From NCBI GenBank assembly GCA_009823395.1, contig CM020513.1:19284501-19348500 (forward strand): a stretch of DNA of 64,000 nucleotides. Direction: 5' to 3'. Both the position numbers and the translations under genes were made by a program. Of the stretch, positions 60,901 to 64,000 are shown in pieces (positions within the stretch are counted from its first letter, which is position 1; each line of letters starts with the position of its first letter). Origin of the DNA: Thamnaconus septentrionalis. Taxonomy: Eukaryota > Chordata > Actinopteri > Tetraodontiformes > Monacanthidae. Below the pieces are notes generated by a model. It had not been told where the DNA came from. It did not search any database and saw nothing but the letters and a program-made list of their open reading frames with translations.

Positions 60901-63333
60901 TGGTCACCAAATTGCCAAACCACTGTCAACAAAAAAATTGCAAGTTTGTAACTTGAGGGTCAGATGGACTCGAGAGACACTCTGTAAATGGAGGCACCTA
61001 TTTTCTTTTTCTTTTTAAAGACAAACCTGGTGCGCCAGCTCATGGGCGATGAGTTTGGCAATGCCTTCCTTTTGAAACTTTGAGGACCGCTCTTCCTCGT
61101 ATAGAAAATCTGACTCGTCGTACGTGACTAGTCCCCAGTTTTCCATGGCTGTAACAGCAAGGCGTGGCATGGCAATTTGATCTGGAAAGGTGAAGGTTCA
61201 TATGGTCAGTTGTGTGCTTGAAAATCCTAAAAATAGTAGCATCGGTCACTTATGTCCAAGCACTGGGACAGGCTTCTCCTAAATTTATAAATGAACACGT
61301 TTATACAAATAAAATGAAATGTTAGCCTTAAGGCAAAATCTTGTGTTTTCATATCACCTCTTCAACTGACTGTCGGTTGGTTAGCACAACTGACTCATTC
61401 ATGTTTTGATTACTTGACCTCAGTAGGAGGAGCCTATTTTTGACTGTGTGAAATTATAATTTTCTCACACACTCACTTTTGTTGCTTTCCTAAAAATGTA
61501 TGACAAAGTTTACCCTTCCTGCTTCCTTCTCTGCAATTAAATAATTCCCAGAAACCTTGAACATTTTGTCTTATTAAAGTAAATGAGTTTGTGGCACTTT
61601 GTGTTTCAACCTGGAAGAAAAAAAGTTTGAAAAAAAAAGAAAAGAAGAATACAGCTAACTGGATAAACAGCAAAGACACAATAAATACAGTGTAGGCAGA
61701 CAGGAGGGCTAAAATGAAGACCTAAGGGGAGATTGATGCATGCAGAGAATAGACCTCTTCGACTGCAATGTCACGGAAAATACTGTATGTGCGCGCAGCA
61801 TGGGGTCAGAAAACCGCCCAGCTCTCGCAAAGTCCAGCTCTAAACAGGAAAACCAAGGGACCATTTCAGTGGTCTAATTTAACTAAACACACAACAATTC
61901 ATACAGGCGTGTGCTGTTAAATTTGATATTGTGTCAAGTTTCTCTTAAATAAAACAACAACCGAAGTTACATATTTCCTGGGTTGTGACTGGCCAAAGCC
62001 ATTGTCAATCAGCATTCCATCCAATCGGAATGTTGACGTGTCAGTCTCAGGCACTGGCGCCACACTAACGAAGTTCAACCAGTTGAAGGGGCTGCGTTTT
62101 TTGTAACGCTCACTTCATTCCAGGCAAGTTATTATTCATCAGCCCTTTCTGTTAGATCACGCTGAAAAGCCTGGGATACACACGAAACATATGAAACCTA
62201 TGCAGCTTGGCATTGCTTTGCGGTGGACGTCGGCTAGCGTTTTCGTCGACCAACACGCTTGTCCACGCAGAGCTTCGCCATTGGCTAATGCTAATTTTCC
62301 AAGGTACTCCTCACAATCCTTTAATGGACAGCGAAACGGACGGTGAGCATCTATGCCCTTTGTTTATCTGCAATGACAGTTTCTGACCCAATAATGCGCG
62401 CACATGCTCGCAAGGTTTGGAACGCTTGTGTACAATGAAGGGGTCTATAGACTCTACAGGGCTGGATAGAGGCGGATGATGAAAGGAACAGCTTAAAAAA
62501 AAAAAAAAAAAAAGACGTTCTTTGTTTAAATACTAGTATAGAGCTGTTTGTCAGCTGTTTAACAAGAAACAAAACGAACACAGTCTTACCGAGTTTGTTC
62601 TGTTGGTAATTAATTCCACTGTATTCCTCAAAGAAGCTGAGAATGGGTCCTGTGATGTTGGCTGCATAATCAGCCAGACCTGCTGTTGTGGCTTCAGGTC
62701 GAGCGTACGTCTGGAGTGAGGAAAACACATTCACATCCTTAGTTTGTATTATTGTCTATACCTGTGTAAAGTAGCCCTGACAAGGAATAGTTCGTAGTTT
62801 TGATTTATGGTACTAAACTGAAGTCATGTGTCAAAGTGATTTTTGGGACTCCTTATTGTTGTTCTAATTAAGATGAATTTACCACACTACAATCCAAAAA
62901 AGGAGAAAATCTCTTATTGCTATATGTTTTTACTATGGAAATCTCTCCAGGTGCACACGTACATTAATTTGCACACGTTCATGTTGTGAAGAGGTTGCTG
63001 TGAACTCGGACACAGTGAAGGCAAATAAGTACGTGGACATCTTTGGCGTGGGATAAAATGTAGTGAACTGCCACTCGTCATCTATAAGAGTAGTGCCTAA
63101 GAGAGTGAGAACAAAACACACGCAATGCAAATCAGTGAGAACATTTGTCATTCTGTGGCCTCTGTGTTTTTTCTGTCTTTTTTTCTTTACCTGACTTATC
63201 TGCATTTCCCAGAGCGACCGTGCCCCGTCGGTGGATAATGGTGACATTGAACACTGCTTTCATTTCTGGCTCATCAAAACAGGGAAAGACTTCCCTGGCA
63301 TGCGTCGGTTCCAGTTGAGTGGCCAAAATATAT
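51940..63333 (-). CDS. anpep: anpep-like aminopeptidase N (M1 metallopeptidase), partial with a frameshift
   Basis: M1 zinc aminopeptidase that trims N-terminal residues of peptides at the cell surface. Nineteen exons in transcript order: 63191-63333, 62963-63096, 62590-62710, 61027-61181, 60809-60922, 60502-60642, 60233-60298, 59587-59652, 59352-59501, 58419-58498, 58095-58228, 57314-57369, 57023-57170, 56744-56832, 55981-56088, 55344-55511, 55102-55242, 52894-52957 and 51940-52083, about 740 codons. Human ANPEP has 967. The first exon (cytoplasmic tail, membrane anchor, start) is outside the window. Visible motifs are [16 protein letters not shown] (61030-61044), the third zinc ligand in WLNEGFA 18 residues later, the catalytic Tyr in [13 protein letters not shown], and RVNYD. 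Oddities: GAMEN is replaced by TAMEN (61138-61152), exon 59352-59501 needs a one-base frameshift, and the donor at 55102 is GC (GG|gcaagt). It could be anpep, a duplicated relative, or a decaying copy. Confidence 0.9.
62492..62512. repeat. Poly(A) tract in an anpep intron
   Basis: About 19 consecutive A on the plus strand inside the intron between exons 62590-62710 and 61027-61181. Confidence 0.85.
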
Positions 63334-64000
63334 CTTCAAACAGGAAGGACTTTCATTAAGTTTGACACAGTTTGAAAGCAACTGAGCATCTCTTTTCATT
63401 GATGTGTTTTGAAGCTTGGTTAATTAAATAGAAGTTTTCTTTTTGTGTCTTTCATGCAGTTAGTCTCCATGACGAGGGGCGAAAAAACGATGTTGGCAAC
63501 AACGGTGAGCGTTATTGAAGCAAGTGTGGTTTGTGTTTTTTCCCCCCTGCTTTGACTTTCATCACCATTCAAGCTGCTGGAAACAGAGCTCAGACTTTTT
63601 TTTGATTTTTGAATCCTCATTGGGACATGAGTGTATAATTCAATAAGAGTCAGCTCAAAGCAACAGCAAGAACAAAAAAACAAAACAAAACATGGGGGGG
63701 GCAATGAGAAGCAGGAGGTTCTCGGCCTCCCACAGAGTGAAGGAAAAATGGCGTCACCCAACACATTGACTCATGCTGATTGTTGAGGAAAAACAACTGT
63801 AAAGACAGATTTACTAGAATACCCGTCTTAAGAGCTCCTTTGTTTAAATGCCATTCATGTGAACAGAGAGACCTCATCTCGCTTATGTGTGAACAGGTTA
63901 AGGCATTCGAAAGCGGAATCATCTTCTCATGATTGGAAGAACCGCTGGAAAAGTGCCTATTATTACATCACAAGTCTCTCAGATGTTTGCTTCACATTAT
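63334..64000. other. anpep intron, 5' part of the gene not reached
   Basis: Upstream of the exon at 63191-63333 I find no sequence resembling the membrane anchor or the N-terminal beta domain of aminopeptidase N. The stretch is therefore read as intron, with the first coding exon beyond position 64000. Confidence 0.55.

Noticed and set aside
61739..61850. Open stretch tested as an extra anpep exon
   Set aside because: The flanking exons 62590-62710 and 61027-61181 already join in phase (NKL-DQIAMP), and this stretch has no homology to aminopeptidase N.
63420..63764. 114-codon minus-strand open frame tested as the anpep N-terminal exon
   Set aside because: It does not resemble the membrane anchor or N-terminal domain of aminopeptidase N and lacks a donor in phase with exon 63191-63333.

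Overview
The window looks like a stretch of a teleost fish genome. The evidence is vertebrate-type intron/exon genes with short introns, a fish-type tRNA-headed SINE, many (GT)n, (AAT)n and (GAT)n microsatellites, and proteins close to vertebrate ZNRF1, LDHD, FAM169, ARPIN and ANPEP.

The most striking element lies at 4926-17310. It is a tandem array of 22 U4 spliceosomal snRNA genes, all on the minus strand, one per 554-598 bp unit. Each copy keeps the U6-pairing 5' end, the 5' stem-loop, an Sm-type site and a 3' hairpin. The units I checked closely also carry an snRNA-type 3' box and a PSE-like promoter block. The array has higher-order (four-unit and two-unit) repeats, a decayed unit at its left edge and several sequence-variant copies. 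Translated reading frames inside it are by-products of the repeat.

To the right, 17311-28649 is non-coding with microsatellites. It leads to the first coding exon of znrf1 (28650-29058, minus) inside a CpG-rich promoter. I could not find the RING exons of znrf1 in the window, so they probably lie left of position 1. In that case the U4 array sits inside a very large znrf1 intron 1, on the same strand. Next comes ldhd (mitochondrial D-lactate dehydrogenase, minus), resolved to 10 phase-consistent coding exons plus a tentative first exon. Its presumed first intron holds a head-to-head pair of identical tRNA-Gly(GCC) genes.

ldhd is divergent from a FAM169 family gene (plus, 8 exons), followed by arpin (plus, 6 exons). 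arpin converges on an aminopeptidase N gene (anpep-like, minus, 19 exons seen, N-terminus outside the window). The left gene pair corresponds to human 16q23.1 (ZNRF1-LDHD). The right-hand genes correspond to human 15q26 (FAM169B, ARPIN, ANPEP), so the window spans a synteny junction.

The anpep-like gene has two oddities. The exopeptidase motif GAMEN reads TAMEN, and one exon (59352-59501) contains an apparent one-base frameshift although every other exon is in phase. All exon boundaries were read by hand from splice signals and protein homology recalled from known families. No database search or alignment program was run.
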